Of a stretch of 64,000 bases of DNA, positions 25,287 to 33,865 are shown in pieces. Below the pieces are notes generated by a model. The model saw only the letters and a program-made list of their open reading frames with translations, was not told where the DNA came from and did no database searches. The DNA is taken from positions 1,483,501 to 1,547,500 of the forward strand of contig NZ_CP117025.1 in NCBI RefSeq assembly GCF_028551275.1, given 5' to 3'. Numbering within the stretch: position 1 is the first letter of the stretch; the number at the start of each line of letters is the position of its first letter. The stretch comes from Sphingomonas hankookensis (lineage in GTDB: Bacteria; Pseudomonadota; Alphaproteobacteria; Sphingomonadales; Sphingomonadaceae). The position numbers and the translations under genes are program-made.

Positions 25287-26618
25287 ATGGCCGAGGCCTT
25301 CGTCCACTCCCGCGAACTCGAGGCCGATGCCCGGGCCGTCAACCATGGCGGCGGCGAGGTGAACGTCCAGTCCGAAGAGATCGCGATCGGCGTGATCATC
25401 GGGCGTACGTCGGAATTTTTCGACTTCTTCGTCTATGCGATCGCGTCGGTGATCGTGTTCCCGCAGCTGATGTTCCCCTATGTCGATCGGCTGACGGGCA
25501 CGCTGTACTCGTTCGCGCTGTTCCCGCTGGCGTTCTTCGCGCGGCCGCTGGGCACGCTGCTGTTCATGTGGATCGACCGTCGCCATGGGCGCGGCACGAA
25601 GCTGACCATCGCGCTGTTCCTGCTCGGCACGGCGACGGTGGCGATGGGGTTCCTGCCGGGCTATGCCCAGGTCGGCGCATGGTCGGTGATCCTGCTGGCG
25701 GTGCTGCGTATCCTGCAGGGTATCGCGCTGGGCGGCGCATGGGACGGGCTCGCCTCGCTGCTGGCGCTCAACGTGCCGCAGGATCGCCGCGGCTGGTACG
25801 CGATGATCCCGCAGCTGGGCGCCCCGCTCGGCCTGATGGTCGCCAGCGCGCTGTTCGCCTTCTTCACCGCTTATATGAGCGCCGAGGATTTCATCAGCTG
25901 GGGCTGGCGCTATCCGTTCTTCGTGGCGTTCGCGCTGAACGTCGTGGCGCTGTTCGCGCGGCTGCGCATCGTCGTGACGCCCGAATATACCAAGCTGTTC
26001 GAGAATCGCGAGCTGAAGGCGTCCCCGGTGCTGCCGACGGTCGGCCGCGAGTGGAAGACGATCGTGATCGGCGCGCTGGTGCCGCTGGCCAGCTTCGCGC
26101 TGTTCCATATGGTCACGGTGTTCCCGCTGTCGTGGATCCTGCTGAAGACCGAGCAGCCGATCGAACGCTTCCTGTGGATCGAGACCGCGTGCGCGCTGTT
26201 CTTCATCTTCGCGATCATCATTTCGGGCGTGCTGGCCGATCATGTCGGTCGCCGCACCCTGCTAGGCATCGGTGCCATCGCCATCGCGCTGTTCTCCGGC
26301 CTTGCGCCGCTGCTGCTGAACGGCGGCGACGCGGGTGAGATCGCGTTCATGATCACCGGCTTCATCCTGCTGGGCCTGTCGTTCGGTCAGTCGTCGGGGA
26401 CGGTGGCGTCGAACTTCGCCAAGGATTCGCGCTATACCGGCGCGGCGCTGACGTCGGACCTAGCGTGGCTGTTCGGGGCGGGCTTCGCGCCGTTCGTGGC
26501 ACTGGCGCTGGCCGACAAGCTGGGGCTGCTGGCATCGGGCCTGTACCTGCTGTCGGGTGCCGTCGGCACGCTGGCGGCACTGGCGCTCAACAAGGAACTG
26601 GCACGCCGGCTCGATTGA
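25287..26618 (+). CDS. MFS transporter of the metabolite:H+ symporter (MHS) family
   Basis: Twelve-helix inner-membrane symporter, 443 residues. The family features are visible: IIGRTSEFFDFFVYAIASVIVFP in helix 1 (Asp/Glu and aromatic cluster of MHS proteins), RPLGTLLFMWIDRRHGRGTKLT in loop 2-3, and GIALGGAWDGLASLLALNVPQDRRGWYAMIPQLGAPLG midway. MHS members take up organic acids, osmolytes or aromatic acids; the substrate here is not predictable. TTGGAG ends 6 bp before ATG 25287, and the longer in-frame reading to 25200 lies in the promoter region. It is divergent from cyoA and is followed 8 bp later by the protease gene, with which it may form an operon. Confidence 0.88.
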   Translation: MAEAFVHSRELEADARAVNHGGGEVNVQSEEIAIGVIIGRTSEFFDFFVYAIASVIVFPQLMFPYVDRLTGTLYSFALFPLAFFARPLGTLLFMWIDRRHGRGTKLTIALFLLGTATVAMGFLPGYAQVGAWSVILLAVLRILQGIALGGAWDGLASLLALNVPQDRRGWYAMIPQLGAPLGLMVASALFAFFTAYMSAEDFISWGWRYPFFVAFALNVVALFARLRIVVTPEYTKLFENRELKASPVLPTVGREWKTIVIGALVPLASFALFHMVTVFPLSWILLKTEQPIERFLWIETACALFFIFAIIISGVLADHVGRRTLLGIGAIAIALFSGLAPLLLNGGDAGEIAFMITGFILLGLSFGQSSGTVASNFAKDSRYTGAALTSDLAWLFGAGFAPFVALALADKLGLLASGLYLLSGAVGTLAALALNKELARRLD

Positions 26619-26626
26619 TCCGGTCG

Positions 26627-27865
26627 ATGCTGCGATACTGGACGGCGGCGCTTGCGCTGGCGGCGGGAACCCCCGCCGCGACGCAGGACGCCGCCGTCGT
26701 CGTTTCCGCCGACACCGCACTGGCACAGGATGCGGCCGAAGTCGCTCGCATCCGCAGCATCGATCCGGCCGATGCGCTGGTCCTGTTGCGCAAGCAGGCG
26801 GCCAGCGTCGCCGTGACCGAATGGATCGAGGGCGAATATCGCGACCGGCTGGCGGGAACCTCGGTCGAGCGGGACGGCGCGGTCACCGTCCTGCTGACCG
26901 GCAAGCGAGCCGTACCGGACGGGCAGGTGACCATCGACGGCCTGTCGATCCCGATCCGGTTCCGCATCGGTGCGACCGCCACGCGTACGCAGATGCTGGC
27001 GGCGATTGCCGATCACCAGGCGGCGATCCGGGCGATGGTGCAGCGTCCGCCGGCCATGGGAATCGACGCCCGGAACGGCACGTTGCTGGTCCTGATCGGC
27101 GCGGCGGATGCAGCGGGCGATGTTGCGGCGCTCAAGCGGCGGATCGAGTCGCTGACCGGCGTGCCCGTCCGGATCGCGACCAGCGGTCGACCCGAACTGG
27201 ACCTGTCGGGCGAGGTCGTCGGCGGATCGCGGCTGATCGGCCCCGATCCGGTCAGCGGGCGGCGCTTCTACTGCACGACCGGCTTCGTCGTGACCGATGG
27301 CGTGCAGAACGGCATCGTCACGGCCGCCCACTGCCCCGACACGCTGGAGCATGTTGCCAAGGACGGTACCCGCACCCCGCTGACCTTTATCGGTCAATGG
27401 GGCTGGGGGTTTCACGACGTACAGGTCAATGCCAGCCCCGATGCGGTGCAGCCGCGATTCTATTCCGACGCGGCGCGCACGGTGCTGCGCCCGGTCGAGG
27501 GGCAGCGCAGCCGGACCGGCACGCGGGTCGGGGATATCGTGTGCCACCGGGGCGAACATAGCGGCTATAGCTGCGCCGAGGTCGAAATGGTCGACTTCGC
27601 GCCTTCCGGTGACCTGTGCGGCGGGCCGTGCCTGCCGACTTGGGTCGCGGTGGCAGGGCCGGGATGCAAGGGCGGCGACAGCGGCGGGCCGGTGTTCGTC
27701 GGCACGACCGCGATCGGGCTGTTGAAGGGGGCGAGCTACCGTCCCGACGGGACCTGCGTCTTCTATTATTACATGTCGCTCGACTTCCTGCCCGATGGCT
27801 GGCGACTGGTTCGCGCAGGCGGCGACTTCACATTGCCGGGGGCGCTTCCCAACTCCCCGCGATGA
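26627..27865 (+). CDS. Secreted chymotrypsin-fold serine protease with N-terminal pro-region (streptogrisin/alpha-lytic-like)
   Basis: Exported S1-type endopeptidase, 412 residues. A signal peptide (about 1-20) is followed by a pro-region of some 180 residues with repeated helical segments, like those that fold and inhibit streptogrisin and alpha-lytic protease. The protease domain (about 200-395) has catalytic His235 in VTAAHC, Asp264 in FHDVQV and Ser352 in GCKGGDSGGPVF. Cys216/Cys236 next to the His and the pairs at 306/316, 331/335 and 347/377 suggest several disulfides. The start is ATG 26627; a TTG overlapping the transporter stop (26615) is the alternative. Its TGA overlaps the Nudix ATG. 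Role unknown: nutrition or processing of envelope proteins. Confidence 0.85.
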   Translation: MLRYWTAALALAAGTPAATQDAAVVVSADTALAQDAAEVARIRSIDPADALVLLRKQAASVAVTEWIEGEYRDRLAGTSVERDGAVTVLLTGKRAVPDGQVTIDGLSIPIRFRIGATATRTQMLAAIADHQAAIRAMVQRPPAMGIDARNGTLLVLIGAADAAGDVAALKRRIESLTGVPVRIATSGRPELDLSGEVVGGSRLIGPDPVSGRRFYCTTGFVVTDGVQNGIVTAAHCPDTLEHVAKDGTRTPLTFIGQWGWGFHDVQVNASPDAVQPRFYSDAARTVLRPVEGQRSRTGTRVGDIVCHRGEHSGYSCAEVEMVDFAPSGDLCGGPCLPTWVAVAGPGCKGGDSGGPVFVGTTAIGLLKGASYRPDGTCVFYYYMSLDFLPDGWRLVRAGGDFTLPGALPNSPR

Positions 27866-28575
27866 CGACCGCGATTCCCGCCGCCACCTTGATCCTGTTG
27901 CGCGACCGGGCCGTCGGACCGCCCGAACTGTTGATGGTCGAGCGGTCGGCGGCAATGGCCTTTGCCGGCGGCGCACTGGTATTTCCCGGCGGGCGGATCG
28001 ACCCGGGCGACCGGGCGTTGGCGCTGGCGATGGGTAACGGTGATCTTGCGCCGCGACTGGCCGCGATCCGCGAGACGATCGAGGAGGCCGGGATCGCGAT
28101 CGGCCTATCCGGCGACGTGGAAGCGATGCGCGCGGCACTGGCTGATGGCGCACCGATCGGGGCGTTGGGCCCGGTCGATCCGTCACCACTGATCTCCTAT
28201 GCCCGGTGGCGTCCCGACCATGTGCCGGTACGGGTGTTCGACACGTGGTTCTACGTCGCCCGCCTGCCGGAGGATGCACCGCCTGCACGGGTCGATGCGA
28301 CGGAGAATGTCCGGACCCTGTGGCTGGCAGCCGCCGACGCGCTCGCCTCCGCCGACCGGGGGGAGGCGACCTTGCTGTTTCCGACCCGCCGGGTCCTGGA
28401 GCGGCTCGCGCAGCATGAGTCGGCCGACGAGGTGCTGGCCGATGCCGCGCGCTGGCCGGTCCGGACGATAACGCCGTGGGTCGAGGAGCGGGACGAGGGC
28501 CGCTTCATCTGCATCCCCGACGATCTGGGCTATCCGGTCACGGCCGAACCCGCCGACCGCGCGGTGCGCGCATGA
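27862..28575 (+). CDS. Nudix hydrolase (NUDT7/NUDT19-like)
   Basis: Cytoplasmic hydrolase of nucleoside diphosphates linked to another group, 237 residues. The Nudix box is split as GGALVFPGGRIDPGD ... AAIRETIEEAGIAI (residues 36-80), with the metal-binding Glu residues in RETIEEAG. The FPGGRIDPGD start and the long insertion before RE.xEE resemble the coenzyme A/NADH-type group (NUDT7/19 and NudL-like). The start overlaps the protease stop (ATGA) and its own stop overlaps the extensin-like gene, so it lies in a tightly coupled operon with two exported proteins, which is an odd combination. Substrate is not predictable from sequence alone. Confidence 0.85.
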   Translation: MTTAIPAATLILLRDRAVGPPELLMVERSAAMAFAGGALVFPGGRIDPGDRALALAMGNGDLAPRLAAIRETIEEAGIAIGLSGDVEAMRAALADGAPIGALGPVDPSPLISYARWRPDHVPVRVFDTWFYVARLPEDAPPARVDATENVRTLWLAAADALASADRGEATLLFPTRRVLERLAQHESADEVLADAARWPVRTITPWVEERDEGRFICIPDDLGYPVTAEPADRAVRA

Positions 28576-29309
28576 AGGCGCTGTCGGTCGGCGTTCGTAC
28601 CCTCGTATGGCTCGCCGTCCTCGCTGCCATCGCTTTTGCCATCTACGCTTTTTCCCGCAGTCGCCCGCAGGACGTGCCCTGGACCCCGCTCGACCTGTCG
28701 CAGCCGGTTGGCATGTTCACGCGTGCGAAGATAGGTGATTTGGCGGGCGACTTCGCGGGGTGCCGTGCGCTGCTGGATGTGGCAGGCGTGCGCTACACCG
28801 CGCTGCCGCCGCGCGACGATGCGGGGCAATGCGGGTACGACGATGCGGTGCGGATGCGCGGGGGCGGGTCGCGGACCATTGCCATCACGCCCGATGTCGG
28901 CGTGTCGTGCCGCGTCGCGACCGGGATGGCGCTATGGGAGTGGCAGGTCGTCCAGCCCGCCGCGCAGAAGCATTTCGGCGAACCGGTCGTCAGAATCGAG
29001 AATTTCGGCAGCTATAATTGCCGGCGGATGTATGGCCGCGACACCGGGGCGTTCAGCGAGCATGCGACAGCCAACGCGCTCGACATCGCTGCATTCGTGC
29101 TGGCCGATGGACGGCGGGTGAGCGTCGTCGGCGACTGGACGGCAGGGCAGGGCCGCGACGATGCGGCGAAGGCGGCGTTCCTGCGCGAGGTCCGCGATGG
29201 CGCGTGTGGCGTCTTCTCGACCGTGCTGTCGCCCGATTACAATGCCGCGCACCGCGACCATTTCCACTTCGATCAGGCTACGCGCGGATTCGGCGGGGCA
29301 TGCAGGTGA
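28572..29309 (+). CDS. Extensin-like C-terminal domain protein with M15-type metallopeptidase motifs
   Basis: Exported or membrane-anchored protein, 245 residues: an N-terminal membrane helix (about 10-27) and an Extensin-like_C domain (about 55-240). Despite the family name it carries the residues of LAS/M15 D,D-peptidases: SEHATANALDIAAF (His164, Asp171) and HRDHFHFD (His230, His232). These suggest a zinc enzyme acting on peptidoglycan peptides. Cysteines at 64, 87, 113, 150, 212 and 244 could form disulfides in the periplasm. Its ATG overlaps the Nudix stop. Followed by a family-2 repeat in the convergent gap. Enzymatic activity has not been shown for most members, so the function is inferred. 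Confidence 0.82.
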   Translation: MKALSVGVRTLVWLAVLAAIAFAIYAFSRSRPQDVPWTPLDLSQPVGMFTRAKIGDLAGDFAGCRALLDVAGVRYTALPPRDDAGQCGYDDAVRMRGGGSRTIAITPDVGVSCRVATGMALWEWQVVQPAAQKHFGEPVVRIENFGSYNCRRMYGRDTGAFSEHATANALDIAAFVLADGRRVSVVGDWTAGQGRDDAAKAAFLREVRDGACGVFSTVLSPDYNAAHRDHFHFDQATRGFGGACR

Positions 29310-29391
29310 GGGGGCCGGCTGCTGGGCGTGGTAAGGCTGGCACGGATTGACCGGCCGCGGCTGATGCGGTGGCACCAGTCCAAATCCTGTC

Positions 29392-29482
29392 CGTCACTCC
29401 CGGACCTGATCCGGGTCCCGCTTCTACCTACTCCCCCCCGGACGAAGAAGAAGCGGGACCCCGGCTCAAGGCCGGGGTGACG
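29392..29482. repeat. Paired inverted intergenic repeat, family 2
   Basis: Second copy in the window of the GTCACYCCGGRCYTGAYCCGGG element pair, with arms at 29392-29425 and 29446-29482, here only 20 bp apart. It lies between the extensin-like gene (plus) and the hypothetical gene (minus), which converge. The resulting transcript would fold into a long hairpin from either strand, so it may mark transcript ends for both genes. Confidence 0.85.
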
Positions 29483-29542
29483 TTTTAGGACAGAGTGGGC
29501 CGTCATATCACGGAACGGTCGGAGCCCCATCCGCCCCCGCGA

Positions 29543-30094
29543 TCAATGCATCGGCGCGCCGGCTTCGACCTTTTCGACCCACGCCGGATAGAAGGCCGGT
29601 TGACGCATCGACCAGCCCGATGCCGTTGCCGCCGCTTCGCTGAGCGATTGCAGCAGCTTGCGACGTAGTTCGGGATGGAGATGCGGCAAGGCGGCCGAGG
29701 CGCAGAAGGCGGCGGGCAGCCATGGGCGTGCCTCCGGCCCGACCAGACGTTCGTACAGGAAGCGATAGGCGCCGAACGTCGTCAGCCGCCCCTGGCCCAG
29801 ATCGAACGCGGTCACCGTCAGCAGCGGCGTCATGAACGGTTCGATCGCATCCAGCCCGCTGTCCTCGGGAATGCACGCGCGGATGTCGGGCAGGCGATCA
29901 TAGATGCGTGCCTGTGCACGGATGCTGGCGGCCTCCACCACGTCTCGCGACCAGCGGCGCATCGCGTCGTCGCGATCCAGCCCGATATCGAGCGAGCGGC
30001 GGATGTACCGCTGCGTCGCTGCCGAAAAGGTCGCGAACTCCTTCATCTCCGCCAGCGTCATCGCGCCTTCCGCCGGCCTGCGTGCAATCGCCAT
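29543..30094 (-). CDS. Conserved-looking hypothetical protein (183 aa)
   Basis: A cytoplasmic protein with no signal peptide or membrane helix. ATG 30094 is preceded by GGGGAG at good spacing. The sequence is mostly helical (predicted), with aromatic residues and many Arg/Asp pairs: MTLAEMKEFATFSAATQRYIRRSLDIGLDRDDAMRRWSRDVVEAAS near the start, and TPLLTVTAFDLGQGRLTTFGAYRFLYERLVGPEARPWLPAAF in the middle. I do not recognise a family. Transcribed convergently with the extensin-like gene, across a repeat pair, and divergently from the CHAP gene 339 bp away. Confidence 0.65.
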   Translation of the reverse strand: MAIARRPAEGAMTLAEMKEFATFSAATQRYIRRSLDIGLDRDDAMRRWSRDVVEAASIRAQARIYDRLPDIRACIPEDSGLDAIEPFMTPLLTVTAFDLGQGRLTTFGAYRFLYERLVGPEARPWLPAAFCASAALPHLHPELRRKLLQSLSEAAATASGWSMRQPAFYPAWVEKVEAGAPMH

Positions 30095-30433
30095 CTGTGA
30101 ACTCCCCGCCCAAGATTACAACCGACCGAATAGTGCCGAAGAATAGTTAACGGCTTGCTGAACGAAACACGGCACCCCCGATCGACGACATATCCGAACA
30201 GGTTCGGTGCTGCATTGCAACAACGACCTGATGCAGTTCGTCGCATCGGCGTTCGGCGACACGTCGGGAGCGGGCAGGGCAAAACGACCGGCGTTCCACG
30301 GTTCATCCGCCAGTCATCGCCGCGCAAACACGGTTCGTCGGAATTGGTTCCCATTTGGCCAGGGGTGGGGTTTTCGTGGGCGGTAAACCCTGCTTCATGC
30401 CGCTCACGACATTCGTGGGGCCGTGGGGGTCAG
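30095..30433. other. 339-bp gene-free divergent spacer
   Basis: Lies between the hypothetical gene (minus) and the CHAP-domain gene (plus). I see no convincing reading frame, tRNA or strong repeat. It must hold both promoters; the low-GC patch AATAGTTAACGG near 30140-30152 is the most promoter-like part on the hypothetical-gene side. Confidence 0.5.
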
Positions 30434-31012
30434 ATGAAGTTTGGTGCTGTGGCAGCGCGTTTCGCGCTGGTGGTTTCGTGCGCTCTGGCGATGGTGGCTC
30501 CGGCCCAGGCCCGGTTCTGGCAATGCGCCCCCTATGCCCGCGAAATCTCGGGCGTCGAAATCTTCGGCAACGCCCATACCTGGTGGGGCCAGGCCGCCGG
30601 CAAGTATGAACGCGGCCATGCGCCCAAGGAAGGGGCGGTTCTGTCCTTTGCCGCCACCTCCAAGATGCGCCTCGGTCATGTCGCGATGGTGTCGAAGGTC
30701 GTCAGCGACCGCGAAGTCCTGCTGACCCATGCCAACTGGTCGCGCCGCGGCGGGATCGAGCGCGATGTCCGCGCGATCGACGTGTCGGCCGCCGGCGACT
30801 GGAGCGAAGTGAAGGTGTGGTACGGTCCGCTTGGCGGTCTCGGCACCTCGGCCTATCCAGCGAACGGCTTCATCTATGCCAAGCACGCGCCGCGCGGCAG
30901 CGAGCTGGAAGCGCCGCTGGTGATCGTGAAGACCGATCCGCCCGCTCCGGTGCAGGGCGGTGCCAGCACCCAGCCGGCCCATGCCCGCATGGTCGTCGCG
31001 CTCAACGACTGA
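30434..31012 (+). CDS. Secreted CHAP-domain (cysteine amidohydrolase/peptidase) protein
   Basis: Exported protein of 192 residues. A signal peptide (MKFGAVAARFALVVSCALAMVAPAQA) is followed directly by a CHAP fold of about 110 residues with catalytic Cys31 in FWQCAPYAREISG, His82 in RLGHVAMVS and a polar residue around Asn101 in THANW. CHAP enzymes cut peptidoglycan peptide bonds. The tail (about 150-192) is Pro/Gly/Ser-rich and probably disordered. ATG 30434 is supported by the signal peptide. It is a one-gene transcript closed by a strong hairpin terminator at 31032. Cell-wall remodelling or septum work is the likely role. Confidence 0.85.
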   Translation: MKFGAVAARFALVVSCALAMVAPAQARFWQCAPYAREISGVEIFGNAHTWWGQAAGKYERGHAPKEGAVLSFAATSKMRLGHVAMVSKVVSDREVLLTHANWSRRGGIERDVRAIDVSAAGDWSEVKVWYGPLGGLGTSAYPANGFIYAKHAPRGSELEAPLVIVKTDPPAPVQGGASTQPAHARMVVALND

Positions 31013-31031
31013 TCCGATCCCCGCGCCATTG

Positions 31032-31072
31032 CCAAAAGGGCCCGCCGCACGCGGAATGCGGCGGGCCTTTTG
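31032..31072. terminator. Strong bidirectional hairpin terminator
   Basis: CCAAAAGG.CCCGCCGCA and TGCGGCGGGCCTTTTGG form an almost perfect stem of about 16 bp with a 7-base loop, with A- and T-runs on either side. It separates the convergent CHAP and msrB genes and would stop transcripts from both directions. Confidence 0.9.
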
Positions 31073-31076
31073 GTGT

Positions 31077-31562
31077 TCAGGCGGGGCGGAAGGTCATCGC
31101 CACGCCGTTCATGCAATAGCGCTTGCCCGTCGGCGGCGGCCCGTCGTCGAACACGTGGCCGAGATGCCCGCCGCAGCGGCTGCACAATACCTCGGTCCGG
31201 GTCATCATCAGCGAGCGGTCGGCGCGGGTCATGACGGCGCCCGGGCGCGGGGTGTAGAAGCTCGGCCAGCCGGTGCCGCTTTCGAACTTGGTCGTCGACA
31301 GGAACAGCGGCTGATTGCAACCGGCGCAGGCGAAGACGCCCTTGCGCTTTTCGTCGTTCAGCGGGCTACTATAGGGGCGTTCGGTCCCCTCCTGCCGCAG
31401 CACGTTATATTGCGCCGGGGTCAGGCGCGCCTTCCACTGGGCGTCGGTCAGCTTGAACGGGAAGGTCTGCGCAGCCTCGCTCGCCTCCGGTGCACAGCCG
31501 ATCAGCGCGGCGAGCGCCGACATTCCGGTCAGTTCGAGCAGGCGGCGGCGATCGATCGGCAT
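31077..31562 (-). CDS. msrB: Exported peptide-methionine (R)-S-oxide reductase, MsrB
   Basis: Reduces R-methionine sulfoxide in proteins. 161 residues: a Tat-like twin-arginine leader (MPIDRRRLLELTGMSALAALIGC) ending in a lipobox with Cys23, then the MsrB domain. Zinc-binding CAGC (Cys79/82) and CSRC (Cys127/130) are present, together with GGHLGHVFDDGP and catalytic Cys150 in RYCMNGVAM. An exported lipoprotein MsrB is less common than the cytoplasmic form and would repair periplasmic proteins. ATG 31562 is chosen at the leader; the longer frame to 31718 is promoter DNA. It may need reducing power from a periplasmic thiol system such as the DsbD-like protein at 40.2 kb (inference). Confidence 0.9.
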   Translation of the reverse strand: MPIDRRRLLELTGMSALAALIGCAPEASEAAQTFPFKLTDAQWKARLTPAQYNVLRQEGTERPYSSPLNDEKRKGVFACAGCNQPLFLSTTKFESGTGWPSFYTPRPGAVMTRADRSLMMTRTEVLCSRCGGHLGHVFDDGPPPTGKRYCMNGVAMTFRPA

Positions 31563-31728
31563 CGTGCGATTCCCTTCGCCGCCGATGTGGGGAAGGGGCG
31601 TCGCACCGGCAATGTCCGGGTACGGAAGCCGACAAACGAAAATCTTTTGCCAATTTCGCGGTCCGGTTGCATGGTAAACGATACGCATGGCCTTGCCGTA
31701 GCCGCAATTTGGGGCCATTTGGCGCGTT

Positions 31729-33405
31729 ATGCCTTTTTCGACGTTACCCGAACCGCTCGCCGCGGCGCTTTCCGCGCGTGGTTATGAAGCCCCGACCGCC
31801 GTTCAGGCGGCCGTCCTGACGCCTGATGCCGAAGGACGCGACCTGCTGGTGTCCGCCCAGACCGGATCGGGCAAGACCGTCGCCTTCGGTCTCGCCATCG
31901 CGCGCGACCTGCTCGACGCCGAGGACAAGATGCCGCGCGCCGGCGCGCCGCTGGCGCTGGTCATCGCCCCGACCCGCGAGCTGGCGTTGCAGGTCGCGCG
32001 CGAATTGCTGTGGCTGTACGGCCCAACCGGCGCGCGCATCGTGTCGTGCGTCGGCGGCATGGATGCGGCGCGCGAACGCCGGAATCTGAGCCATGGCGCG
32101 CATATCGTCGTGGGGACGCCGGGGCGTCTGCGCGATCACCTCGAACGCGGCGCGCTCGACCTGTCGGGGCTGAAGGTCGCGATCCTCGACGAAGCCGACG
32201 AGATGCTCGACATGGGCTTTCGCGAGGATCTCGAAGGGATTCTCGACGGCACGCCGGCCGAGCGCCGCACGCTGTTGTTCTCGGCGACGCTCGCCAAGCC
32301 GATCGTGGCGCTGGCCAAGCGCTACCAGAAGGACGCGTTCCGCATCGACACGCGCGAGGCGGAGCGGGGCCATGGCGACATCAGCTATCAGGCGATGACC
32401 GTCGCGCCGAACGATATCGAGAATGCGGTCGTCAACCTGCTGCGCCTGCACGAACCGGACACCGCGTTCCTGTTCTGCGCGACGCGCGAAGCGGTGCGCC
32501 ACCTGCACGCCAATCTGGTCGAGCGCGGTTTCGATGCGGTCGCGCTGTCGGGCGAGCATTCGCAGTCGGAGCGCAACCATGCGTTACAGGCGCTGCGTGA
32601 CCGCCGTGCGCGCGTCTGCGTCGCGACCGACGTTGCCGCCCGCGGCATCGATCTGCCGTCGCTGAGCCTGGTCGTCCATGTGGAACTGCCGCGTGATGCC
32701 GAAGCGCTCCAGCACCGTTCGGGCCGCACCGGCCGCGCGGGCAAGAAGGGCATCGCCGCGCTGATCGTGCCGTTCCAGCGTCGTCGCCGGGTCGAAGGAC
32801 TGCTGCGCGATGCGAAGATCAACGCCGAATGGATCGGCGTGCCGACCCCCGAGCAGATTCACGCGGCCGATCGGGAGCGCCTGCTCGCCAAGCTGGCCGA
32901 GCCGGTCGAATTCGACGAGGCCGATGTCGAACTGGGCGCGCGCCTGCTGGCCGAGAAGACGCCGGAAGATATCGCCGCGCTGCTGGTCCGCGCCTATCGC
33001 GCCAAGCTGCCCGCGCCCGAGGAATTGTCGGCTGGCGGCATGCCCGAACGACGCGAGCGCCAAGAAGGGCCGCGTCCGGGGTTCGAGGACACGGTGTGGT
33101 TCCGCATGAATGTCGGTCGCCGGCACAATGCCGATCCGCGCTGGCTGCTGCCGCTGCTGTGCCGTCGCGGTCACATCACCAAGGGTGAGATCGGCGCGAT
33201 CCGCATTGCGAACGATGAATCGGCGTTCGAAATTCCCAAGGCGATCGCGGGCAAGTTCATCGCCTCGGTCAAGCGCACGGCGATGCCGGACGATGACCTG
33301 ATGTTCGAACAGATGTCGGGTCCGCCGGCCGCTCCGCAGCGCCGGACCAATGGCGCACCGCCTCGCCATTCCGCCAAGCCGTATCGCGGCGGGCGTCGGG
33401 GGTGA
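31729..33405 (+). CDS. DEAD-box RNA helicase, DeaD/CsdA-like
   Basis: ATP-dependent RNA helicase of 558 residues. The Q-motif begins FSTLPEPLAAALSARGYEAPTAVQ; Walker A is SAQTGSGKT, motif II is DEAD in VAILDEADEMLDMGF, motif III is SAT (LLFSATLAKP), and motif VI is HRSGRTGRAGKKG. A C-terminal RRM of the DbpA/CsdA type follows (about 445-520, WFRMNVGRRHNADPRWLLPLLCRRGHITKGEIGAIRI). It ends with a basic tail that can bind RNA. Such helicases help ribosome assembly and mRNA turnover, especially in the cold. It is divergent from msrB and precedes rpsA by a 460-bp spacer. Confidence 0.93.
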   Translation: MPFSTLPEPLAAALSARGYEAPTAVQAAVLTPDAEGRDLLVSAQTGSGKTVAFGLAIARDLLDAEDKMPRAGAPLALVIAPTRELALQVARELLWLYGPTGARIVSCVGGMDAARERRNLSHGAHIVVGTPGRLRDHLERGALDLSGLKVAILDEADEMLDMGFREDLEGILDGTPAERRTLLFSATLAKPIVALAKRYQKDAFRIDTREAERGHGDISYQAMTVAPNDIENAVVNLLRLHEPDTAFLFCATREAVRHLHANLVERGFDAVALSGEHSQSERNHALQALRDRRARVCVATDVAARGIDLPSLSLVVHVELPRDAEALQHRSGRTGRAGKKGIAALIVPFQRRRRVEGLLRDAKINAEWIGVPTPEQIHAADRERLLAKLAEPVEFDEADVELGARLLAEKTPEDIAALLVRAYRAKLPAPEELSAGGMPERRERQEGPRPGFEDTVWFRMNVGRRHNADPRWLLPLLCRRGHITKGEIGAIRIANDESAFEIPKAIAGKFIASVKRTAMPDDDLMFEQMSGPPAAPQRRTNGAPPRHSAKPYRGGRRG

Positions 33406-33865
33406 GCTGATTTTCGCGCGGAGGCGCGGAGGGGTTGCGGTCGCGGCGACCATCCGCCGCGACAGCGGCTGTTCTCCTCTGCTGCAGGGTAGTCGAAAGG
33501 CTTCGCCGGACAAGCGTCAGGCGTTCGACACGCAACTTCTCTGCGCCTCCGCGTCTCTGCGCGAAAATCTAACCTTCTCCCTTCTTCTCCGCGTCATCGC
33601 GCCTTCGCGTGAACCAACCTTTCTTCCGCTGCCCAAACCGTTGCGTGATCCGCCCAAAAGGCGTATGGCGCGCCGGTTCGACGAGCACAGACTCGCGTAG
33701 GCCGGATGCGCAGGCGTCCTTTCCGCATTGCCGGGGCAAGCCTTTCGTGACGACAGGGTCGTGGAATGCCGCGTGTCGTATTCGGCGCGCGCGGCAATGC
33801 CGGTCAAAGACCGCCGGAGACAACCGGCCGGCCGGAAACAGATACGTTTAGGAACCAAGAGTTAT
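33406..33865. repeat. 460-bp spacer upstream of rpsA with an imperfect inverted repeat
   Basis: TTTTCGCGCGGAGGCGCGGAG near 33412 and its approximate complement CTGCGCCTCCGCGTCTCTGCGCGAAAA near 33541-33568 are the arms of an intergenic element of the kind common in sphingomonads. A related segment, CTCCGCGTCATCGCGCCTTCGCGTGAACC, follows at about 33588-33616. No convincing gene is visible; rpsA must have its promoter in the downstream part (about 33650-33850). Confidence 0.6.
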
